Shown here in pieces: positions 57,559 to 64,000 of a DNA stretch of 64,000 nucleotides (position 1 is its first letter; every line of letters begins with the position of its first letter). The DNA is taken from positions 1,139,001 to 1,203,000 of the forward strand of contig NZ_CP075175.1 in assembly GCF_021223605.1 (NCBI RefSeq), in the 5' to 3' direction. This DNA comes from Paenibacillus sp. 481 (GTDB lineage: Bacteria > Bacillota > Bacilli > Paenibacillales > Paenibacillaceae). A program made the position numbers and the translations under genes. The notes beneath the pieces were generated by a model. The model worked only from the letters and a program-made list of their open reading frames with translations. It searched no databases and was not told the origin of the DNA.

Positions 57559-57987
57559 TTGGAATGCTCGGGCGACCTTGAACTTCAGCGGAAAATGCTC
57601 ATTACAGAGTGGCAGCGTTGGAATAACGAACGTTTTTTTAGCTCGATTCGTGCTTGCCGATTATGCACCGATGAACAGCCGCAGCCAACGGACGCGGCGT
57701 ACGCAACAGATGTCAGCTTTTTTCATGACATGATTTTTTTTCGTAGTTGCCCTCGCCACGATGAGCATGCTCCAGCCGGAAGTGAAGTGCCGCTGCTGCC
57801 AAATTGGGTCCGGGAGCGCAATATCGACAAACCGATGCAGCAAATGGAACAACAGGAGCGTGCAGCTGCTCTGGAAGACGTCGTGCAGCGTGTTACAGGG
57901 CAGCCTGTTAAACGAATTTGGCTAAGCATCGTGCTCGAAAATGGAGGCAAGCTAGATATGGTGGAAATTGAACAAACGCTCATTTGA
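57559..57987 (+). CDS. Hypothetical Cys-containing protein
   Basis: A 142-residue protein with TTG 57559 behind GAGGAGGAG. It has a helical N-terminus, a possible metal site (CRLC at about residues 33-36 and SCPRHDEH at about 63-70) and an acidic, helical C-terminal half with LEDVVQRVTGQPVKRIWLSIVLENGG. No membrane helix is present. No family is recognised. It stands alone, with a terminator downstream, and is the only plus-strand gene between 41 kb and 64 kb. The 57,230-57,540 gap upstream holds nothing clear beyond A/T-rich promoter-like DNA. Confidence 0.7.
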   Translation: MECSGDLELQRKMLITEWQRWNNERFFSSIRACRLCTDEQPQPTDAAYATDVSFFHDMIFFRSCPRHDEHAPAGSEVPLLPNWVRERNIDKPMQQMEQQERAAALEDVVQRVTGQPVKRIWLSIVLENGGKLDMVEIEQTLI

Positions 57988-58003
57988 CAAAATGCGCATA
58001 GAG

Positions 58004-58035
58004 CAAAGCCCGAGCAGATGTTGCCCGGGCTTTAT
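58004..58035 (+). terminator. Rho-independent terminator
   Basis: AAAGCCCG and CGGGCTTT form a stem extended by GCA/TGC-type pairs around a short loop. It follows the stop codon of the 142-residue gene by 17 bases. Confidence 0.85.
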
Positions 58036-58204
58036 GTTATTGTCCTACTCCTGTCAAGTAAAGGGTAAAGGTACAATATAGGGAGAGACGGTTGGGCATT
58101 TACAAGGTAGAGGTAGGATGAGGCAAGCTTTGATCTAGTAGGTGTCGTTGCTATCCATATGGACTAGGTTAGGTGAGTGGATTTGGTTGGTCATGTGGGC
58201 TGGG

Positions 58205-59458
58205 TCAGTTTGACTGGCCGATTGAATTTGATTGGTAGTGTGGGTTTGGTTGACCGAATGGGTTTGATTGGTCGATTGAGTTCAGTTGGTTAAGGTGCTG
58301 CTGTTGATCAGATGGTGGATCAAAAACGACGCGCAGAAGTTCGTTAATTCGATTCATATAGGTATGTTCTCTCATCGTCCGCTCTAGACTGCGCAGCGCG
58401 ATTTCTCGTCTTGCCTCCTCGTTATGCAAGTAATATTCAACCTTGCTCACTAACTCCTCCGAGGATCTGTAAGTCTCAATTTCAACGCCAGGCGTATAAA
58501 AACGGGGCAAATCCGCGCGAACATCGGTTAGTTGGAGTGTTCCGCAACCGGAAATTTCAAACGTTCGTGGATTAGGTGAAACAGCGGGAATACGAGCTTT
58601 GTTGTTGTTAACCGTCTCATCCTCGACGGAGCGATGCATATTGATCACAATTTTGCTGCCGTTGTACAACGTCGCTGTTTCATGCGGGCCCATCCATTTA
58701 TTTAACTCAATGCGCTTCTTGTAGCGAGAAAAATGGGTCAGGCGATCCCACCACAAGCCGGAGATTACGATGTTATGCGTCGCAAGGCGAGAAATAATCG
58801 GATTGAATGATCGAATTCGGTTCCAATAGCCCGAACCGATAAAGCTGACATCTCGGCGTACAGGGCTAATCGTATGGCGTGGGCGAAAATGGAGCGGAAA
58901 CACTCCAAACGGCAAATAATGCACGTGCTTACAGCCTAATAAGCGATAATATTCGACGCAGTTTAATTCTAGCGTAAATACATAGTCGTAATGCGGCACG
59001 ACAAGGGTCATAATGTCGGTATAGTAAGGATCGTCTGTAATCCATACAGCCGTCCGAATGCCAGACTGTCTAAGCTCATTCAGTTGTTCGACTGGAAATT
59101 CCATTCCATCTAATACAAGCACAAGATCGGGACGAATTTGTGCTGCCGTCTGCGCAACTGGATCACGTGGCCCTGCTATGGAAAGATGAGCAACTGTGCT
59201 TTGCAGCGTTGTTACAATGGCTTCATCCAATGGTGAATATGGAAAACCTTTTCCTGATGACACATACATGACATGAATCTGTCTCATGTCGGGATTTGCA
59301 TGCACGGTATGCATAATAAATTGCGAGCGTCCCCGGATGTACCCCTCCGCATATCCTTTATGGTTCCCTTCATGTTGTCCACGCTGACGAGCATTCCTTA
59401 TCGGATGCTTATTCATGGCAAGCGTCCGGCGCAACGACCTTAAATGGGACTTACGCAT
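58205..59458 (-). CDS. CgeB-like spore-surface glycosyltransferase
   Basis: A 417-residue protein. The basic N-terminus (about 1-30) is followed by a GYAEGYIRG motif (about 35-43). A GT-B domain of the CgeB family then follows, with RPDLVLVLDGMEFPVEQLNELRQSGIRTAVWITDDPYYTD, YLPFGVFPLHF, SFIGSGYWNRI and the C-terminal SPNPRTFEISGCGTLQLTD block. The last 30 residues are Asn/Gln/Ser-rich low complexity. CgeB in B. subtilis acts in the outermost spore crust. It is paralogous to the next gene upstream. Confidence 0.87.
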   Translation of the reverse strand: MRKSHLRSLRRTLAMNKHPIRNARQRGQHEGNHKGYAEGYIRGRSQFIMHTVHANPDMRQIHVMYVSSGKGFPYSPLDEAIVTTLQSTVAHLSIAGPRDPVAQTAAQIRPDLVLVLDGMEFPVEQLNELRQSGIRTAVWITDDPYYTDIMTLVVPHYDYVFTLELNCVEYYRLLGCKHVHYLPFGVFPLHFRPRHTISPVRRDVSFIGSGYWNRIRSFNPIISRLATHNIVISGLWWDRLTHFSRYKKRIELNKWMGPHETATLYNGSKIVINMHRSVEDETVNNNKARIPAVSPNPRTFEISGCGTLQLTDVRADLPRFYTPGVEIETYRSSEELVSKVEYYLHNEEARREIALRSLERTMREHTYMNRINELLRVVFDPPSDQQQHLNQLNSIDQSNPFGQPNPHYQSNSIGQSN

Positions 59459-59487
59459 CTTACAGCTCCTCTCTTATCGCGTGACTC

Positions 59488-60630
59488 CTAGCCCTTCATA
59501 ACCCTTAGCATTTGATCCACTCGATGCTCGAACGTATGGCGTTGAAAGGTCGTTTGCAGCCCGTTCATCGCTATACGAAAGCGCTCCGATTCATGATTTA
59601 AATAATAATCAAGCTTGTGAATAAGTTCGGCTGCTGTTTCGAACGTATCGATATCGAAGCCAGGTGTATACATTTCTAGAAGCTCACTGCGCGAATCAAT
59701 GAGCTGCAACGTACCACAAGCCGCGATTTCGTATGTGCGGGGGTTTAAGGACTGACCCGTAATATGGAAGCTGTTTCGATTGTCCAGTCCGTATTCCGAA
59801 GGCCGATGCATATTGATAACAATCTTAGCCGCATTGTAATAATGAACAGTCTCCTCGATCGGCACCCAGCCTTCGCGCAACAGCGGTTTTAACTGTGCAT
59901 ACTGCGTTAATCGATCCCAATGTCCGCCCGCTATAATCACTTTTTTACGCAGGAGATAGGGGGCAAGCTCGTCAAATAAGCGGGCTCGGTTCCAAAATGC
60001 ATTGCCGATAAAGCAAATATCGTACTTGTAACAGGCAGCTGTCCGCACAGGGTGGAACGTTGAAGTTCCTACGCCAAGCGGTAAATGCAGAACATAAAAA
60101 CAACCTAAACTCGCATAAAAGGGCAGACAGGCTCGCTCATGGGTGAAAATCATATCATAGTACGGAGCAGCCTTTGCTGTATCTTCTGTAAAATACGGAT
60201 CATCTACAAACCACACAGCTGACTTGATCCCCAATTCTCTTAAACGTGTCAAATGTTCCAAGTGATCGGCTGGAAACACATGCAGCCCATTCATAACGAG
60301 TACGACATCAGGACGCATTTGCTCCGCTGTCGCTAACATTTGTGACGCTTCAGCAGACACGAATTCCTTAGTCAGCTTGCTTAATGCTACACTGACTCCA
60401 CGATCTATCGCATCAAATCCTTGCGGAATGTATAGAACACGCAAATCGTGAGGCATGCTTGCGGGAAAGGTGGCTTTAGCAACGATCGATTCACCAAGCC
60501 CCAACCGATAGCCGTCCGCATATCCCTGTCGAAATCCATGCTGCCTCCCTTCTTCTTGGCGATTAACGAGTATACTTCTCACGTCACGATTCACCCAGCT
60601 TCTGGCGCAAGCTATCCTCACTATGCACAT
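59488..60630 (-). CDS. CgeB-like spore-surface glycosyltransferase (paralogue)
   Basis: A 380-residue protein aligned along its length with the 58205-59458 product. Shared features are the FRQGYADGYRLGLGESI motif near residues 33-50, RPDVVLVMNGLHVFPADHLEHLTRLRELGIKSAVWFVDDPYFTED, LPLGVGTSTFHP, CFIGNAFWNRARLFDE and SLNPRTYEIAACGTLQLIDSRSELLEMYTPG. It lacks the low-complexity C-terminal tail. The start used is ATG 60630 behind GAGG; GTG codons a little downstream are possible. It should glycosylate spore-surface material. Confidence 0.87.
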   Translation of the reverse strand: MCIVRIACARSWVNRDVRSILVNRQEEGRQHGFRQGYADGYRLGLGESIVAKATFPASMPHDLRVLYIPQGFDAIDRGVSVALSKLTKEFVSAEASQMLATAEQMRPDVVLVMNGLHVFPADHLEHLTRLRELGIKSAVWFVDDPYFTEDTAKAAPYYDMIFTHERACLPFYASLGCFYVLHLPLGVGTSTFHPVRTAACYKYDICFIGNAFWNRARLFDELAPYLLRKKVIIAGGHWDRLTQYAQLKPLLREGWVPIEETVHYYNAAKIVINMHRPSEYGLDNRNSFHITGQSLNPRTYEIAACGTLQLIDSRSELLEMYTPGFDIDTFETAAELIHKLDYYLNHESERFRIAMNGLQTTFQRHTFEHRVDQMLRVMKG

Positions 60631-60874
60631 TACGCCTCATATTTGTTATATCGAATTTAATATATGCCGCCATGGCAAGTGCATCATGGACGTGTGTCCG
60701 CAAAGCTAAAAAACAGGCTATTCCCTACGTGTGCGTGTATTCAAACTCTTTCAGACTCGTCCAATCACGACCAAGTTCCCCCCAGACATGCTTGTCCATG
60801 CAAAAAAACCCGGCATGCGTACGTTAACCGCAAAGTCCGAGCCCATGTTAGAACATTTCTCGTCCTTACATGCA

Positions 60875-61225
60875 TTAGGTTTGACCCGCATATGCTAAAT
60901 GATGACCGTCTTCAAAGCCTTTAGCAAAGCCTGTATTGAAGCCTTCATTGTACGCTTCATTAAAACTTTCGTTATACGCCTCATTTACCGCCTGCTTCGA
61001 TGGTTGAACTGTACGAACAAGCTTTCCTTTGGGCTGTGATCGCTTTTTTCGTGCCACTTTTCGCACAACTTTTCGCACCGTACCTGAACGGCTTGATCCT
61101 GATTTGACGGAACGTACTTTACGAAACAATTTAGAGAGCAATTGTTCTTGTCTCTTCACGGAACGACGTTTTGGTGCTCTCGTCTTCCGCGCCCGTATGC
61201 GTCGTGTTACCTGTTTGCGTGCCAT
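60875..61225 (-). CDS. Very basic protein with C-terminal [YF]xxG repeat
   Basis: A 116-residue protein. ATG 61225 (MARKQVTRRIRARKTRAPKR) is the chosen start, about 12 bases after AAGGAG. Residues 1-70 are about 45 percent Arg, Lys or Ser in short runs. The last 40 residues are a quasi-repeat of [FY]NExFN and NEGFNTGFAKGFEDG, with the same GFxxGFxxG spacing seen at the N-termini of nearby glycosyltransferases. No enzyme domain exists. It may be a structural spore-surface protein; this is inferred from composition and location. Confidence 0.7.
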   Translation of the reverse strand: MARKQVTRRIRARKTRAPKRRSVKRQEQLLSKLFRKVRSVKSGSSRSGTVRKVVRKVARKKRSQPKGKLVRTVQPSKQAVNEAYNESFNEAYNEGFNTGFAKGFEDGHHLAYAGQT

Positions 61226-61538
61226 AATGTTCGGCAACTCCTTCCTCCTGCACTCCTTCAACTGAAACACGCTGCAATCTACATGCCTCGATCAACCATG
61301 GCTCAGCAGGAGTGCCTTTCATAATCGTGCGCCAGCGCCAGCCTGTAACCATCTTGCACAGGCCTTGTTGGTAATTCGAGAGCAGCCGAATGTTATCTCC
61401 GAGCTGTTTTACAGAAGGTTCAGAATATTGATTTAGCTCTGCCACCTGCTCCAGCATGGTGGCTAGTGCATGCTGGCTTCGAATGATAGCACTAATCAAG
61501 TCAATTTTTACAGCTTGCTCGCTCTCCCATACATTCAT
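61131..61538 (-). CDS. Hypothetical helical protein of the spore-surface cluster
   Basis: A 135-residue protein. Residues 1-75 are helical and resemble its neighbours in length and pattern (LISAIIRSQHALATMLEQVAELNQYSEPSVKQLG). The tail is polar and acidic (about 95-135). The 3' end overlaps the basic protein gene by about 95 bases in another frame, which is unusual and may mean that one of the two ends or starts differently. No family is recognised. Confidence 0.65.
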   Translation of the reverse strand: MNVWESEQAVKIDLISAIIRSQHALATMLEQVAELNQYSEPSVKQLGDNIRLLSNYQQGLCKMVTGWRWRTIMKGTPAEPWLIEACRLQRVSVEGVQEEGVAEHYGTQTGNTTHTGAEDESTKTSFREETRTIAL

Positions 61539-61540
61539 CT

Positions 61541-61882
61541 CTAATTGTCTCCTAAATCAAATTCACCGCCAAACGCACCATCAGGGAAACCGTGCTCACC
61601 GGACACGTTGTTCGATCCTTTCGTAAGAGCTTTCATGTTGCGCGAAAGGCTCTGTTGCAGCTTCGTTAAGCCTTCTATCATCTCGATGACTTGATCATGC
61701 ACTTCTAATGAATCCGACAATTGTTCCTTATCCGTCGTAAACGATTGTTGCGTTAAATGGTTCAGCACCCAGTTTCGCTTTTTTTCAGCTTCAATCGCCT
61801 TCGCTTCCAATATCATGGCGATATTCCACTGCATTTTGGCCATTGCCTCTGCCATCATTAACAACGACCGTTCTTTACTCAC
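61541..61882 (-). CDS. Hypothetical helical protein of the spore-surface cluster
   Basis: A 113-residue protein. GTG 61882 (MSKERSLLMMAEAMAKMQWN) about 10 bases behind AAAGGAGG is preferred over an upstream ATG. The body is helical (MILEAKAIEAEKKRNWVLNHL, then VIEMIEGLTKLQQSLSRNMK), ending in a Gly/Phe/Asp-rich tail. It has a helix pattern similar to the two flanking small proteins, so the three may be distant paralogues. Function is unknown. Confidence 0.7.
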   Translation of the reverse strand: MSKERSLLMMAEAMAKMQWNIAMILEAKAIEAEKKRNWVLNHLTQQSFTTDKEQLSDSLEVHDQVIEMIEGLTKLQQSLSRNMKALTKGSNNVSGEHGFPDGAFGGEFDLGDN

Positions 61883-61910
61883 CGGACCTTTCCCTCCTTT
61901 GCTCAACACC

Positions 61911-62198
61911 CTACTCTTCCGCTGCTTCATGAAGTTCCTGCATTACATGTTTCAATTGATCAGCCATCGCTTCTTCTAACTCCGCAAGACTATTCAAATA
62001 GGAAATAATGCTTTTGGTTACGATGGCTGACTGATCTTTGATGCCGCTAATGCCTTCAAATTCAGGGTGAGTGTCCGGTAAAGCTTGAATAATTTGCGAC
62101 ATCCGAACAGCGACATGCCGTTCGGCATCCAGTAGACGCGCCATATGCTGATGCGTATGTGACATATGTGAAATGAGTTCATTGATGACCTGATGCAT
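61911..62198 (-). CDS. Hypothetical helical protein of the spore-surface cluster
   Basis: A 95-residue protein. ATG 62198 (MHQVINELISHMSHTHQHMA) behind AGGAGGA is preferred over an upstream start. It is almost entirely helical and His/Met-rich at the start, with LLDAERHVAVRMSQIIQAL and SYLNSLAELEEAMADQLKHVMQEL. This pattern looks like a small ferritin-like or four-helix spore protein, but no family can be named. It lies between the GT2 gene and the next small helical gene. Confidence 0.7.
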   Translation of the reverse strand: MHQVINELISHMSHTHQHMARLLDAERHVAVRMSQIIQALPDTHPEFEGISGIKDQSAIVTKSIISYLNSLAELEEAMADQLKHVMQELHEAAEE

Positions 62199-62318
62199 TC
62201 GACTTCCTCCTATGCACAAATACGCAAATGTACGACTTGTTCGATGAGCAGTATGCTATAACATAACATATGCCAATCGTCATAGCAGGTAAACGGGCTA
62301 TTCGCCCAAAAGCAAGCG

Positions 62319-63704
62319 CTACAAATGAAATGCAACAATTAGCGGCGCGGCACTTATCGGCAAACCTTCTTTTAACGTTTGCCGTTCTCGGTCCAGACGG
62401 ACTAACACACGGGTATCTAGCCGCCATCTGATCAGTGCATGCTCGGTCACGATCTCACGCCAACACTCCCCTTGGCGCTGATAATACTTTCCTTTTTCCG
62501 TCCGAAATACACCGCCATCTGGAATAGTTCCATCTGGATTGCTTTGCAAGTTCCATTTAACCTCCGCTACTGCCGCGTCCATAATCGGACCTGTTCCCCA
62601 TCCGCACAAATCGATTTGCGACACTTTCACAATCGGAATATTTACCGAACCGAACAACGGATATTTCGTGCCATGTTCAATCCAGTACACCGTGTCACTC
62701 AATCCCGTTACGGCAACATGAGTCGGATAGTAGCTTTGTGCTCGCACGGTTTCCTTCTTCGTAGGCTGCATTTTACTTTGCGCTTCATAGTACTGGCGTA
62801 CGCGGTGAACGAGTTCATACGGATTTCCCCATTTTGCGCTGAAAAAGGAACCATTTCTATCATTGATCTCGGTAATTCGGTCTCCTAATTGCTTCATACT
62901 CATGCTGCCGAAGTGGTGAATAAAGGAATCCCTTGCAATCATGAGCTTGCGACCGTTCAAGCGGATACGTATCATATAGTCATCATCTTCAAAGTTGCCG
63001 ATTTCAAACCCTTCGTCAAGATACCCTGTCGTTTCAAACAATTCGCGCCGAAATAACATACAGAAACCGACTAATCGATCTGTTCTTTGCCATTTGCTTG
63101 CGTTAGGCACATTGAATGCTTCCGCAAATTCCTGCATATGTTTCAATTGCTTGTATGGCACAGGAATTTGCTGATCGCCACTAATAAAGTTCGTCACTGG
63201 CCCGACGACGCCAATGTCGGGATCACTATTTAAACAATTCAACATATTGTTCAACCAGTTGGTCGTCACTATCGTATCATTGTTTAATACGCATATCGTT
63301 TGTCCTTTAGCCATCATCAGCCCTGTATTTACAGCTGCAGCAAAACCACGGTTTGTTTCATGCGCGTGAAAGCGTAAATGACTCATTTGATTGAGTAAAA
63401 AGTGGGCTGTCTCATCCTCGGATGCATCATCAACGACAATGATTTCATACGGTGTTGAAGTATGTGTTTGAATGCTTTCTACACACTGCTTCAGCAGGTC
63501 AAGATGGTTATACGTGGGGATAATGATGCTCGTGCCTTCAAAAGGAACCATGTACTGTTCCTGCCCCGCTCTAACACCTTCAGCATAACCGCGCGCATAG
63601 CCATAATTGAATTTTTCAAGGCGCAAATGTTGTTGAGTAGTATGATTGATACGTGATCGGCGGCTCGGTTTGCGCGAGGAAACCATATTGCGAGCGGCAA
63701 CCAT
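62319..63704 (-). CDS. Glycosyltransferase family 2 with C-terminal domain
   Basis: A 461-residue protein (ATG 63704 behind GGAGGTGA). A basic N-terminus is followed by the motif YGYARGYAEGVRAG (about 32-45). The GT-A domain shows TSIIIPTYNHLDLLKQCVESI, VVDDASEDET, CVLNNDTIVTTNWL and the later DEGFEIGNFEDDDYMIRI. The C-terminal 150 residues (from about 310) carry a beta-rich part with VYWIEHGTKYPLFGSVNIPI. The same N-terminal motif occurs in the CgeB paralogues. It probably adds a sugar to spore-surface proteins or glycan. Confidence 0.88.
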   Translation of the reverse strand: MVAARNMVSSRKPSRRSRINHTTQQHLRLEKFNYGYARGYAEGVRAGQEQYMVPFEGTSIIIPTYNHLDLLKQCVESIQTHTSTPYEIIVVDDASEDETAHFLLNQMSHLRFHAHETNRGFAAAVNTGLMMAKGQTICVLNNDTIVTTNWLNNMLNCLNSDPDIGVVGPVTNFISGDQQIPVPYKQLKHMQEFAEAFNVPNASKWQRTDRLVGFCMLFRRELFETTGYLDEGFEIGNFEDDDYMIRIRLNGRKLMIARDSFIHHFGSMSMKQLGDRITEINDRNGSFFSAKWGNPYELVHRVRQYYEAQSKMQPTKKETVRAQSYYPTHVAVTGLSDTVYWIEHGTKYPLFGSVNIPIVKVSQIDLCGWGTGPIMDAAVAEVKWNLQSNPDGTIPDGGVFRTEKGKYYQRQGECWREIVTEHALIRWRLDTRVLVRLDRERQTLKEGLPISAAPLIVAFHL

Positions 63705-63734
63705 AAACGTCACCTCCACCAAAATACTTCACCA

Positions 63735-64000
63735 CTAAAAAGATTCCACACCCTTAGCAATATTGTTAGCTAAATGACCGAAGTCGAGGGCTACTTTACC
63801 AAGATGCTGGGCGATGTGTTGCGAGATGATGACCGCCGGAATACCGGCCGCAACAAGCGCGAGGTCAAACGTATGTGTGGAGATTTCATCTAATACACGG
63901 GGAATATCCTGAACACCCTTGACTGGTGATACGACTCCGGTCACAGAGATGCTACGCTTAGTGAGGACATCCGCAAGCGCTTGCGCCTCATTGCCGACGA
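63735..64000 (-). CDS. GT-D-type glycosyltransferase, C-terminal fragment (runs off right edge)
   Basis: The frame is open from the right edge to the stop at 63735, giving at least 87 residues starting VGNEAQALADVLTKRSISVTG. The pattern FDLALVAAGIPAVIISQHIAQHLGKVALDFGH is the C-terminal signature of GT-D (DUF1792) glycosyltransferases. An apparent start codon at 63944 is internal. The rest of the gene lies beyond the window. It fits the surrounding glycosylation cluster. Confidence 0.8.
   Translation of the reverse strand, partial: VGNEAQALADVLTKRSISVTGVVSPVKGVQDIPRVLDEISTHTFDLALVAAGIPAVIISQHIAQHLGKVALDFGHLANNIAKGVESF

Noticed and set aside
1-64000. tRNA, rRNA, insertion sequences and restriction or other known defence genes
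   Set aside because: No supporting sequence or protein was recognised.

Overview
The window looks like a chromosomal segment of a spore-forming Paenibacillus-type Firmicute. The evidence is strong Gram-positive ribosome binding sites, a GerE-type sporulation regulator, a YhcN/YlaJ spore lipoprotein, CgeB-type spore-surface glycosyltransferases, SLH-anchored and secreted NEAT haem proteins, and c-di-AMP riboswitches. No rRNA, tRNA, CRISPR array, transposase or integrase was found.

Positions 1 to about 22,150 are the late region of a prophage, all on the minus strand. It is a mosaic. Packaging and head genes are lambda-like (Nu1, GpA, gpW-like, portal B, ClpP-type protease, decoration D, capsid E, FII-like, Z). 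The contractile tail is P2-like (sheath, tube, E/E+E' with a readable -1 frameshift site, tape measure, X, D, V, U, W, J, I, fibre). XhlA and a holin follow and run off the left edge. Upstream of the terminase lie small membrane proteins, a Pmp3 homologue, a GH114-like hydrolase and a cluster of short repeats. The prophage abuts the 5' part of gerE (22152-22319), which keeps a sigma-K-type promoter but loses its C-terminal helix. This suggests a prophage inserted in a mother-cell regulator, comparable to skin/sigK or SP-beta/spsM. It is the leading candidate for an unusual system here.

22.5-33.9 kb holds a YhcN/YlaJ lipoprotein with an Asn-rich repeat, a FabH-type ketosynthase, a GT4, a non-coding repeat element between two identical hairpins, a four-gene Gld-type ABC system (ATPase, permease, GldG-like, DUF4340), a sugar-nucleotide epimerase, a second GT4 and small unknown genes.

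34-40.1 kb is a haem-acquisition locus. Four NEAT proteins (one with three SLH repeats) are followed by an IsdE-like lipoprotein, a permease and an ATPase, with a Fur box at the head. 40.3-41.5 kb has a zinc-ribbon membrane protein and an XRE regulator. 41.7-48.0 kb is a glycan cluster: a 2-epimerase, a 4,6-dehydratase and an RmlD-like reductase (a UDP-L-QuiNAc-like route), an SDR, a GT2, and a GT4 with an extremely basic 100-residue tail.

48.4-57.5 kb is potassium homeostasis: a 35-codon ORF plus kdpFABC, and a soluble protein made of two KdpD sensor-USP modules without a kinase. Two c-di-AMP (ydaO-type) riboswitches are present, one ahead of kdp and one ahead of a small Rossmann/RCK-like protein. 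57.5-64 kb is a probable spore-surface glycosylation cluster: two CgeB paralogues, a GT2, the C-terminus of a GT-D enzyme, three small helical proteins and a very basic protein. Several of these share a [YF]xxG tetrapeptide repeat motif.
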